The notes below the pieces were generated by a model. The model was not told where the DNA came from. It worked only from the letters and a program-made list of their open reading frames with translations, and did not search any database. This document shows positions 12,524-22,975 of a DNA stretch of 64,000 bases, piece by piece. The number at the start of each line of letters is the position of its first letter. Positions within the stretch are counted from its first letter, which is position 1. Both the position numbers and the translations under genes were made by a program. The DNA comes from Strix aluco (lineage: Eukaryota; Chordata; Aves; Strigiformes; Strigidae). The DNA lies in the NCBI RefSeq assembly GCF_031877795.1, contig NC_133933.1, positions 2,192,132 to 2,256,131 of the forward strand. Reading direction: 5' to 3'.

Positions 12524-13183
12524 CTGTGAAAGAAACAAAAATGAAAAAAAGAAAAAAAAAATGAGGACAGCCTGATCTACCCCTGAACAACAAATGGACA
12601 TTAAAACTGAACTCAGGATACCTCAACCTCGTAAAACTTCTTTCTCGGATCTTCTGAAGAAGAAATTCCTCTAGACTCTTCCTCCGCTAGTCTGAAATGC
12701 GCTTCTCTGGGTCAGGTGGTGGATAGTATTCTTATGGGATTGTCTAGTAAAGCCAGGCTGTGCAGCTGGGCCTGCTGGGGATCAGTTAAAATAACATTTG
12801 TCCCAAACCTTCTCACAAGCTTTTACTGGACCTTTTCACTGTCTCATTTGGGCGTGACGCCGGGTGTTCAGGAAGTGGCTGGTGACAACAACAAAACCTG
12901 ATGTATGACTGTAAGATGGCTGTTCATTCTTACCTCTGCCCACAACGCCTCGCTGCCACCAAGGTGGCAGATTTAGCTTTTAAAGACGTGCTTCTCCCGG
13001 GGAGCTGCAAGGATACACGGAAGGGTGTCTAACCTCCTGCGTCCGGAATGAATTGGGTGATGGTCAGCTAGGCGAGATGGGCACCATGAGACGACTCCTC
13101 TCCATAAGTAACACAGGCCTGACAGAAATAGGTGGGAGAGCAACCGGCCTTCAGCTTTCTCACCCTCTTCCAGCACTTGCAGG

Positions 13184-13199
13184 AAAAAAAAAAAAAAAA
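13184..13199. repeat. poly(A) run, A16
   Basis: Sixteen A residues followed by further A-rich GGC-interrupted sequence. Simple low-complexity tract. Confidence 0.85.
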
Positions 13200-13950
13200 G
13201 GCAAAAAAAGGCAAGGCAAAGATGATAGTTTATGTGCAGCTCAGGAAGCTCTCAGAAATGAATGTGTCTGTGATTTAATAACACATCTACACAAAACGAC
13301 ACTTCTCCTAATATTCACTGAGAGAAAGAAGGCAGAGCAGTATGGGGCCATAACCAGCACACAATGCATTACTATTGCAACAACAAACAGCTAAACTACC
13401 AGGTATTTATTTTTCAGTATGCACAATTGTTGGAGGAGAATGAAAATTATTCTTTGACACTGACGGAGATGTAGAAAGCCCTGTGCTTCCCCTAGCTCCC
13501 ATGGTCCTGACAAGAAACAACTCACAAATTCTAATAAATAGAAAATAGAAATAAATACTTTAACTATATGGCATAGGGTTTTGAATGGCTTTCTGAATCG
13601 GAAAGTGCTGCTCGTACGTCTTCGTTATTTCTACACTCTGTAATGCTGGCTCTCCAAAAGTCAGAGACAAAGTGAGATGGATACTACAAGGATCACAGAC
13701 ACTACACTGGGAAACCAAGTATCAATGGTACATCCAGATTTATGGTAGGCGATGGCAGTAAAGTGAAAGCAAAACTGTTTGCACAGTCTGTATTGTTGCC
13801 CATTACTGTGTATTTGCCCTTTTTTCTTGCTTAGCTACAGCTGAAAGAATGGAAAATTGTACCTTATATACAGTATTAGGAGACACTTTTTGATCGTAAG
13901 GTCAATCAGACTAGTTTACCTGCTTGAGGTCTTTATGGCACAATCACTCA

Positions 13951-14068
13951 GTGTCTTTAAGGAAAGGTTAGATACATTTATGGGAACGGTATTTTGCAGA
14001 AGCCTTCCTGTTTCATAGAGGTCTTGGACAAAATGACCCAGGAGGCCCCTTCCAAGTCTATCAAATGT
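13951..14068 (+). mobile_element. possible very old CR1-like 3' fragment
   Basis: The run TTTAAGGAAAGGTTAGATAC and, further on, GACCCAGGAGGCCCCTTCCA have the order and spacing of the last part of CR1 ORF2 and the 3' UTR in ancient archosaur and turtle CR1 copies. There, an F/L-K-x-R-L-D segment is followed by a signature like GAGGTCCCTTCCAA. The terminal octamers are not clear and the middle is diverged. It could be an ancient copy older than the clean CR1 at 34 kb, or a coincidence. Confidence 0.4.
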
Positions 14069-15639
14069 GGTTCCCTGATTGATGCTGTTTCCCCCCCAAG
14101 TCTTTTCAAAACACAAAGCACTGTTATAAAATTTAATATGATACACTATATAACTTTAACACAATGCCATTTCCTTATAGGAAGTGGTTAGCTGGTAGCA
14201 CAGGAGCCTCGCGCAAAAGGAAGAAAAGAAGAAGAAAGAAATTGCGGTGCAGTTTCTCTGCCAAGGGATATCGACTATAACATTTATGATGTTTCTCAGT
14301 ACGGACCCTCATCTGTGCAGGGGGACACCAACTCATGGAGGCATATAAGTAACCCTGATTGTAGTATATATTTTTCCAGAAGAACCTAACAAGGCCTGAG
14401 GTAATTTTCTATGCTGTGCAGTGAGCCTTCCCTCAATGCTGGAAAGCAAATGGACACCCAGCTCTCTTTATAAATAACTGCCCGGTGCTGTCATCGGCAG
14501 GGCATAATGTGTAGAGCCGCCCGGAGGCAAGAAACGGGAGCGTCCAGCCCCTCTCTGCATGCCCACAGGGCCACAATGCAGGCATGTCCTCCGCCCAGGG
14601 TCTCAAACCCTTCTGTGGTTACAAATGGCAAGAAGGAAAATGACACAAAAATGAGAAGTGGCTCAGAAAAGCCTGTGGTGTATTTAATCACCTGCTCTAA
14701 GATGACTTTGTCCCAGCCTGCTACCATTCATGCAGCCATCATGTGGCAGAGGGACCGAAACCCTGAAAACTACACGCCCAAAAAGCTGCACTTCTAAACC
14801 CCTTTGCTGAGTGCAGAAAACCAGCAGCAAAGTCCGTGTTTGTCAACAGAGCTTTGGGCACGTTTTCCCTTACCCGACTACAAGGTGCTGCTTAAGAGCG
14901 AGTTCTGGTTCTCTAAGGAGCGGGCAGCTTGTCGCACAGCAGCGAGGCTTTTCTCGAGCTGGTGATCCAGCAAGCTGCGGTGTTCGCAAAGAAGCGCTCG
15001 GTGCGGGTGAGTCGGGTGTGTAATTTCTTTTTCAGACAGAATGGCCTCTCGGTCTTTCACATGTTGAGGTCCACCAAATCATTTAGTAAATTTATATAGT
15101 ATTTCTCACTGCTATACTTTTTTTGTTTTGAGGAGAGATGGTTTTGTTGAATGCTTCCTAAACTATTTCTTTTTTCCTTTCAAAACTGTTAACGTATTTA
15201 AAAATTTAAGTCAACTTAATGAAATTTCTAACAATGAACCAACCAGAGTCTCTGGGCCATTTCATTGAAATGCTGTGGTTGGCCTCCATTGCTCTGTGGT
15301 AAGTTTTAATTGTAGGTTCTCACAGGAAAAAAACAAAAAAAATACCCACACCTTTACTGAATTGGGGTTTACTCTCAAAACCATTTTACACTAACCTTTT
15401 TATTTTCATTTCAGCTGATTTAGTTAAAGGCCAAACTCCTCCTCCAAAAAACAACCCCCTGCCTCCATCTTCTTGGGACAACTCTGGCGGGAAATAACAA
15501 TGTCCATACACACACACACACTCCAAAGGCTTTTGAAGTCTCACAAATGTGAGCGGTTTCCTCCTGCAGGGCGGGCCAGGATTAACTCTTTTATTAACCT
15601 TCTAACCTCATCCACGAGAAAGAAGAATAGCCTAGGCCC

Positions 15640-15662
<23 letters not shown>
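15640..15662. repeat. poly(T) run, T23
   Basis: Twenty-three T residues, equivalent to A23 on the minus strand. No gene-like sequence lies 5' of it on the minus strand, so a retrocopy tail is not supported. Confidence 0.85.
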
Positions 15663-15670
<8 letters not shown>

Positions 15671-16248
15671 AGCTTGCAGCCTTCTTTACCTAAACATTTC
15701 TGAGCTCAAACACCCTACAGATGGGAGCAAAACAAGGACCATTAATGGTGCTTTCCATGAAGAGCTCCCTGAAGCCCCTTTTGGACCCTCCCATGATGAT
15801 GTACTCCATGTCAGTGGCTCTCCCTAAAAGCTTGTGTTTTCACTTGACAGTATTTTCCCAGTGCCATGAGGCTTGGGTCTCCCTGTTTGAATCATAGTTG
15901 TGGGAGCAAATAATAACCTTTTGGTCCTTTTCAACATGTTGCATCCGTGTATTTTCCCCGACTCCTACGTCAAAAAAGTGACTTTTAGCAAAACTAAACA
16001 TTTGACCTGGCTTTAATCCTGACAGCGCTACAATTGCTCATCCTTAGCTCTCACTTCATCCCTGCATCACGGAGCAGACTAAGACACTCATGTCGGAATA
16101 GCTCTTTTCACTGGAGTCAAAATGGTAAAAATTAGCCTCAGTGAATGACACGAGCAGAAATTTCAAAGGCAGGAAAATTTATCTCCTGCTCTTTGTCTTA
16201 CAGTATGGTGCTTTTCAGTGGTTGGAAGATTCAGCTTCCAAGCATCCC

Positions 16249-16278
16249 ATATACATATATATATATAAAAAAAAAAAA
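16249..16278. repeat. (TA)n followed by poly(A)
   Basis: A short TA microsatellite runs into about twelve A residues. Simple repeat. Confidence 0.8.
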
Positions 16279-18343
16279 TCCTAGTGGGCAACAGCTCGCC
16301 ACCTTCTTTCTTAGGGGGTTGAGCTCAGCAGCTGGAATCTGCCAGGGAACGAGGGTTGAGATAAGGATGGAGAAGACCTTTCCTGTAGCCTTCAGGTGTT
16401 GGTCAAGGGTCGGGATTAGGAAACAGTCAAAGCAAAACAAAACTGTCTCAGCTACGTCTCCTCGCTGTGTTACATGAGGTCATGGCTATTTGGCACAAGG
16501 AACATGGTTTGGGGTCAGCCCTGTCTCTCCTCCACTGTAGCTTAGACCATTAACTGCTTTGATGATACAGTGCCTCTCGGGGCTTCTCCTTCTGCAAGAT
16601 TTATACTTCGTTCAAATGTAATACGAATGCTCCACTTTAGCTCTTAGGAGGCCGAGAGACTTAAAAATCTCAGGTGGGCAGGACAAGCGAGGAAGGCAAA
16701 ATATCTCTTCTCGGGTCCCTTGTAAAGGCGTTCAAATATCGCTTTGATGAGAACTTTCCAGCTGCTTTGCTGGGTAAACAGATGCATCACAGCTCTAATG
16801 TGCAGGGATGCCCTTCACACCAACAGAGAAAAAAGAGGCGGTGGGAAGAGTAAAAGGCACCTAAACAAAAAAAGCAGGCTATGACGGATCCAGCTGCTTT
16901 TTTTGCCTTCTTTGATCTCTGGAAATGGGAAAACCCATTCAGGATCACGGATTTCCAGACTGGGCTGTATGCGGCGTTAGCTGTGCCACAAAGCAGAGAT
17001 GGTATGCTACCGTTGCCTGCTCCAAAAAAAGCTGCTACTATGAGTTCTTTGAGGCTCAGAAACTCCATTTCCCAGTTGTCAGTTAATACTTCAATGACTA
17101 TACATAAATAATAGCAATAATAATCCTAAAAATACCTGGCTTGCCATTATGTTGTACTCAGTCTTTGTGAGGCATCTCTCACGATAAAATCTGTGTATTA
17201 AACACTTTAATTGAAACTCTTAATAAAGGAGATATTTTCATGCGTGCAGTTCTAGTCACACAATGATCACAAAGCACTTTACAGAATCAAATAAAAGTAG
17301 CCAGCCTGATCCCTGTACAGAAGCAAACACCGTTACTGTGCATCTTAGTAGTATATAACAAAGCTGTCATAGAGACAATTAATTGTCAAACGTACCGTAT
17401 TTTAGGGTTTATACTGGCCAAACAGCATCCAAAAAGCTTGGGCTTCTCTTAAGCTTGTTCTAAAAACCTCTGATGCCATCACAAGCAACACGGCAAGAAG
17501 GGACTGGACGGTCTCGCCTACCAGATGGGAAGATCAGGCTGCAGCCAGCAGGGCTAGCGAGCAGTCGTGCCTCATTATCAAGAGCCCTGGTTCAGAAGGA
17601 AAAAAGAAAAAAGGTTATAATTTTCCTGATTTAGAAAATAAAAAGCCACGGAAGTCTTGAAGTGCCATGGTGCTGAGTACTGAGCAGCCTCCATGGGGTC
17701 ACTAAGAGAGGACAAGGCAAACCCCGGCGATGCAAACGCTACCGTTAAATGATGCCTCCCGAGGTCTGGACGGGGTCTCAAGCTTTGGACCTTCTAATAG
17801 GTAGTTCTGGAGCTCAGAGACGGGAAGAGCTTTGTTCCCTCTTGTATAATTGATAAATTACCATTGTTAGTACTAAACAATGCTACCGAGCGCAGAATGG
17901 AAGCGCGCTAATGCTTTATCCATCTTAAGCAATTCTGCTCGTGTGCTCATACTGTTCTTAAATGTGCTAGATATTTGTTTGACGAAACAATAAGTTTTAG
18001 AAAAGAGAAAAATAAGAACTTTAAAGATAATCAAAACCTTGACTACATACTTTACCACAGGCAGCTGTGAATAAGCTTCAGTACTCTTTATTTTTAACAT
18101 TCCAGATATGTAATTTAATGCAGGTCTAATGACAGTCTCGAACGTACTGCTTTAATCGAAATTGTTCAAGCTCTGTTCTGTGACAAGGGCTCACAAGCTA
18201 CCAGCAGGGTTGTCCATTTTCCCCGCTTCTGTAAGGAAAAGAAAAGGGAGGGGAGGGGGACACTCTTGAACTTATGTTGCTATTGATGTGTAATATACAA
18301 TAAAAAAACAGTTAAATTTCAATTACCCACAGGTAATTATAAT

Positions 18344-18349
18344 TTTATT
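18344..18349 (-). terminator. candidate polyadenylation signal AATAAA
   Basis: The plus-strand TTTATT is AATAAA on the minus strand. It lies about 150 bases after the TAA that closes the candidate terminal exon 18501-18736, and a G/T-rich CCTGTGGGT follows at about 18337-18329. Spacing and order fit a 3' UTR end. The hexamer is frequent in AT-rich DNA, so alone it proves little. Confidence 0.27.
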
Positions 18350-18500
18350 GTTTGACTGTACTATGGGGATTTTTGTAATTCCCAAGACTAATAATTTTCT
18401 ATAATTTTACAGGTTGTCAAATAAACTATTAAAGATTATCTTTGAAAAGGATTCTGCAATTGTAAGGACATATCATACTGTTCCTGTACATTATTAGTAA

Positions 18501-18736
18501 TTAGAGATCCCTGGATAGTGAAATATCTGCACTATATGCTAGCTGCTGGATACCATATTTTCTCACAGCCTCCTGTAATCTTGAACCAAAGCTTTCAAAC
18601 TTCTCATCCATTGTAGCCTGAGTCACGTCCAAACTTTTATTAATATTCACTGAGCACTCATTAAGCAATTCTGGTGCGTTCGATACGTTAAATCTATGCT
18701 TCCTGATGGGGAAAAGCAAAGGCTCACAGGTCCATC
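18501..18736 (-). CDS. candidate terminal coding exon with N-glycosylation sequons
   Basis: A minus-strand block of 236 bases is preceded by a T-rich tract ending in CCACTACACCAG. After two completing bases it encodes 77 residues, from WTCEPLLFPIRKHRF to SADISLSRDL, then TAA. Its entry phase matches the phase-1 end of 37844-37955. Joined, and counted from the first ATG there, the product would be 107 residues: a short basic N-terminus, one membrane segment and an outer domain with sequons NVS and NKS at about residues 46 and 62. The second half (DEKFESFGSRLQEAVRKYG) looks like an amphipathic helix. AATAAA follows about 150 bases later. I do not recognise the protein. A similar-length frame can arise by chance in AT-rich DNA, and alternative initiators were ignored because I treat it as an exon. 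Confidence 0.33.
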
Positions 18737-18966
18737 CTGGTGTAGTGGAAACAAACACAAAAGGACTAATTCTGAGCTCTGTCCCCTGATGGGGATATGG
18801 CGAAGAAGCAACATTTATAGCAGCACAAAAGATCTGAATCTGTCCTGAATGCCTTTTGACAATGTGGCTTGCACAACAAGATAAAATTATGCTTCCTGAT
18901 TTTATCCTAAAAATATGCAGAGATGCAAATATGCTAGGGATCAGCGTTGGCTGTCAACAAGGAGGG

Positions 18967-19039
18967 GGGATGGGATGGGATGGGATGGGATGGGATGGGA
19001 TGGGATGGGATGGGATGGGATGGGATGGGATGGGATGGG
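18967..19039. repeat. (GGGAT)n pentanucleotide microsatellite
   Basis: About fourteen near-perfect copies of GGGAT over 73 bases, with no visible interruption. All G triplets lie on the plus strand. Read as protein it gives repeating Gly-Met-Gly-Trp-Asp on one strand and Pro-Ser-His-Pro-Ile on the other, which explains the overlapping frames seen here. It lies about 230 bases 5' of the candidate exon at 18501-18736 on the minus strand, inside the presumed intron. Confidence 0.97.
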
Positions 19040-20802
19040 CAGAGCGTCCAGCCCACAAGAAGCTGAAATTTGGGGGTATTCCCTCGTCCTCATCAGCGAG
19101 TCCCCCCCCAGAATCACTGGGGTCTTGCTGACGAACTCCCCAGGCCTCCTTCCCTCCCGCACCGGCGCCCACCATCCACACAGCTAAGGGGAGCAGACAG
19201 CAGCTTTTCCTGGCAAAAGCCAGAAGGCAACTAAACCAGCATTTACTGGGTGAAAGCTTCCTGCATCTCCTTGGCGAGATACTTATTTGGTCTTACAGGG
19301 TTGTTAATCCTAAGGAGGACCAGAGGAGGGATGAGCTAAGGAAAGCAGACCCCGGAACGCTGCATATACCATCCGGGCACAGACCGAGAGGGCAGCGAGT
19401 ATAAAACCACACGAGGGGATTAGCAGTTGTAGAGATTGTTGATATCTTGCCTGTAGAGCCATCAAAGGCACAATTCTTAGCTGGCGGTATTTTTTTTTAT
19501 TGCGGTTGCCCCAGGAGATAGTCATTATTTGTTTTATTGGCCTCGTGGATTGTTATGTGGTGAAGGCTCTGTGCGGAGGGAGACTTCAACGCATTAAGAT
19601 TTCTTTATGGGCTGAAATCTCTCTGAGGAGAGCAGTTTCGGGACATGAAGATTTTCATGCGGAAAACTATGGATATGATTTCCGCCCCCCCCCGCCCCCC
19701 TTGGATGCCTCCACCCTTACGGCTGGGGTTCTGCTGGGACACCAAGCAAGAGCATCATCTCACGGCACTTGCCCTGCACTGGCCACATCTGCAGGGAGGG
19801 TTTTGCCTTCCTCCTGGTGCCAAGCAGCCTTCGTGGCAGCTGCGATGCTCAGCGAGGGATCTGGTGAGGGATTTCCCTCACGCCAGGGAGCGCTGAGGGT
19901 GGCTTATGTTGGTTTTACGGCGGTGTTGAGCTGGTGGAGCAGTATAAAGATACAGGAGCACAGGGAAGGATTAAGGCCAATGGACTGCAGCTCTCTGCCT
20001 TCCTCTAGAGACAGCTTCCATCCAATCACACGTATTAAACAAATCTGAGTAGTCAGCGTAGATATACACACTGAGCTCTCTTTCCCAAGGTCTGCTTGTC
20101 TTGCTGTCCTGCGCTCGTCCTGCACCTACGGGAAGGTGTGCGAAGAGGGATGTTTGATAATTTGGAGAGCTCTTCAGGAAGGGGCATTTTCTGCTCCTGA
20201 CTGCCTCTCTACCTGCCAACCCATCTCAACTGAGACCGAGCCTGTTACTGCAGATGATTGGCATTTATAATAGATAGACAGAGAGGAGAAAATGCAAAGC
20301 CCACAGACAAGGCCAAATATGTTTCTGGATAACATACCATATACAAACACACCTCTCTCTGCTTCCCCTTAATTTTGGTTTGCATTTCCTGCTTAACACA
20401 TTCCTTGTTGCAAGTGGAACACGTTCTGACAATTGAATAGTGAAAGCAATTAGAAACAGAATTAATTGATTAAATTAAAGCCCTGCTTTCCTCATGTTTG
20501 TCATATGACTACAAATATTGTCACTCCCATTAATATTAATTAATATAATTATCAATGTTTCTAATCCCTACACATTTTGTTGAAAAGTTACTCTTAGCTC
20601 AAGAATATAATTGTTAAGTCATGGAAATGTTAAGTAGCAGCTAAGCAAGTCCAAAGAATTAATAGCAAACTGTAGTTTATCCAAGGATTAGACTTTTAGC
20701 AATACATAATCACCTCTTCATGTGTTCATCCACATAAAATACCTTCTATCCCTCACTATACTTCTGCCTACTTGTCCTTGCAGTGCACAGTTTTCAAGAT
20801 TT

Positions 20803-20825
20803 AAAAAAAAAAAAAAAAAAAAAAA
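20803..20825. repeat. poly(A) run, A23
   Basis: Twenty-three A residues followed by GAGAGAGAG. A compound simple repeat without a recognisable host element. Confidence 0.87.
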
Positions 20826-21949
20826 GAGAGAGAAGATAGTAAGTAAATATTCTTTGCAGTTGCACGCTTTTCTTCAAGATAAGTCACTGCGATAAGAGTT
20901 ATGTGCCCTTAGCTGAAAGCAATGTCAAGGTCAATTATCTCACACTGAAAGCCCTAATGCAAGATACTTTTGTGATCAGAATAATATATGTAACACTGCA
21001 AAGCCTTTGTTTTGGTGTTGAGGAAAGCAAACCTCTAGTCTCTCCAGACTTCCCAACGCATTGTCTCTCAGTTTTGAATGTCACCAATTATTCCAATAAT
21101 ACAAAAGCCCGACTTGCCACGCTGTTGCCGTTTGAGCAGGTTTTCCTGGCGTGGTACGACTGGCCCTGCCGAGTGCGGAGGGACGCTGAGCGGAGCCTGC
21201 CCTGCCACCTGCACGCTTCCTCGGCGGACAGTTAGCAATTCCTGCCTGGCAATAGCACGCCTGCTTCACAGTAGTGGTGCTAGGTGGAGTATTAATTAGC
21301 GATTTTGGAAAACAGCCAAAATGCTTTAAAGGCCTTTGTGGTAAGATAAGAGTTTTTTTCTGCTGGAAGAGAATAATGTAATCATTTCGCTATTAATATT
21401 TAATTGTATGTTGCTATGCGTTATTACCAACCTATACTGATTATCCTAAGAGAAATGGTGATACTATGCAAGCGATATCTGTTTAGGAACACTATTGGGC
21501 CACACTGTAAAAGAAGTGACAGAAAAAAGCTGTTCTTTAAAGGTGTTGCAGTCACCTGCTGCTCTCTACTCCTACAAGGCATCACATTAAATACTTATAA
21601 AATGTATGAGCTTAAGGAGACTCACGGAGAAGTGCCACAGTTTTCCCTCTTGTCAGGTGTTCTGCTTTGCTTGTTTTTGTAGGGTTTGGTTCTTTTTTTT
21701 TTTAACGGCTGCCCTTTGTAATGAGTAGTTACTTCTGAGAACTCTTTCACAAGCAACTCACGGGCATGGATGAAATCAGCAGCAACACGGAGGCTGCTGG
21801 GGAGAGGGCACATGTTCCCCTGCACCTTCGGGGGGTTGAGGTTCCAAAGAGCCGAGCTGCTACAATGCAGCATCAGCACAGGTTTAAATCTGTGTGTGAT
21901 GATCAGGTTCACTGCTCAAGTGCACTGTTTGTGTAAAGTGCAGTTAGTC

Positions 21950-21965
21950 TTTTTTTTTTTTTTTT
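21950..21965. repeat. poly(T) run, T16
   Basis: Sixteen T residues. Simple mononucleotide tract. Confidence 0.85.
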
Positions 21966-22797
21966 GCAATCTCTTGGTTTCCCGTTTGTCTACCTGCTGT
22001 TCCTACCTGAGGCAACCTTTGTGCTCCGAGATTAAAACTTAGCGCGCGGCCCCTTTCAGAGAGCGTCCTGATCTGAAAGTACTAGTGCACCCCCCAGAAA
22101 AATGTTTAGGTGAATTATTGTACTTCGACAACTGACCCAGCAGAGTTGGACCATAATCCACAGCCCATTGCTAAGGAAACAGCATGCACTCACCAGAGTC
22201 AGAAATACATATATGCGAATTCTTCTCGCAAGGAAATCATTATCAGAAGATGCTAAGATTCAGACCACTGATACAGTCAGCTTACTGGTACAGGAACGAT
22301 TGTATCACCTGCTCGTGTCCGCTCACAAACTCTTCATTTCATCTAAGAGAAAGCTACCCATGAGACGACAGGAAATCTTTAATCTACTTTTCTCCATTTC
22401 TTCAAATATCTGCTTCCTATCAACTTGCATTGAACATGAGCAACACAAAAACTTAATGACGTATCCTCCACTTAATAAAACAAATGGAAACAAAACGCAG
22501 TTCTCTAGTGTGACATGGGTTCATCACAAGAAAATATTACATGAGAGCAAGTCCACCTAGCAGTTCTAAAAAGGCAGCATGGCTGTAAATTCAGGAAGAA
22601 GAAATCAATTAGACAAAAAAAATTATGTAGAATAGTCTACTGTTTAGTAACAGAGCATCCATAAGCAAATTTCTGAGCTGCACTTTGCCACTGACGTAAG
22701 TGGCAGAAGGAGGAGTTCGAAGGGGCCTTTACCTGTTCACCCAAATATTTGAATAATGTCCACTGCAAAGAAAAATAATGACCTTTTTTTCTCCTGA

Positions 22798-22975
22798 ATC
22801 CCTAATATTAATTATATATTTCTAGCATCACCCTGTAATACTAATTTATACAAACATATATTAATAAATTTTATCAATTATTATCTAAATAATCTAAAAT
22901 ACATATGTACAAATACATAAAAGATAGTTTACATAATTATATAATACTATTTATATAAAAAGTAATTATCTTTTT
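22798..22975. other. extreme AT island
   Basis: Nearly uninterrupted A/T sequence with repeated ATAAT, TTATATA and TAAATA words and almost no G or C. It has no unit structure, so it is not a microsatellite. Such islands act as DNA-unwinding or matrix-attachment regions in some loci, but the sequence alone does not show this. Confidence 0.5.

Larger units (their letters stand above)
12524..18343. other. non-coding with homopolymers and a faint CR1-like relic
   Basis: No firm gene. It holds A16 at 13184-13199, a possible old CR1 fragment near 13.95-14.07 kb, a moderately GC- and CpG-rich patch at 14880-15020, T23 at 15640-15662 and a TA/A tract at 16249-16278. A plus-strand ATG frame ending at a GTAAGT site near 15298 is discussed as a finding. 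The rest is AT-rich non-coding sequence. Confidence 0.55.

Noticed and set aside
17480..17535. AAGAAGGGACTGGACGGTCT, resembling an old CR1 3' UTR
   Set aside because: Match is too short and the expected flanking blocks are missing.
18967..19039. Regularly spaced repeat considered as CRISPR or telomeric
   Set aside because: Five-base unit with no spacers excludes CRISPR; the unit is GGGAT, not the vertebrate telomere unit TTAGGG.
19500..20048. 182-codon plus-strand frame
   Set aside because: Passes through a C-rich run and shows no domain; other frames over the same bases are also open.
22168..22560. 130-codon plus-strand frame
   Set aside because: No start context, no splice sites and no recognisable family.
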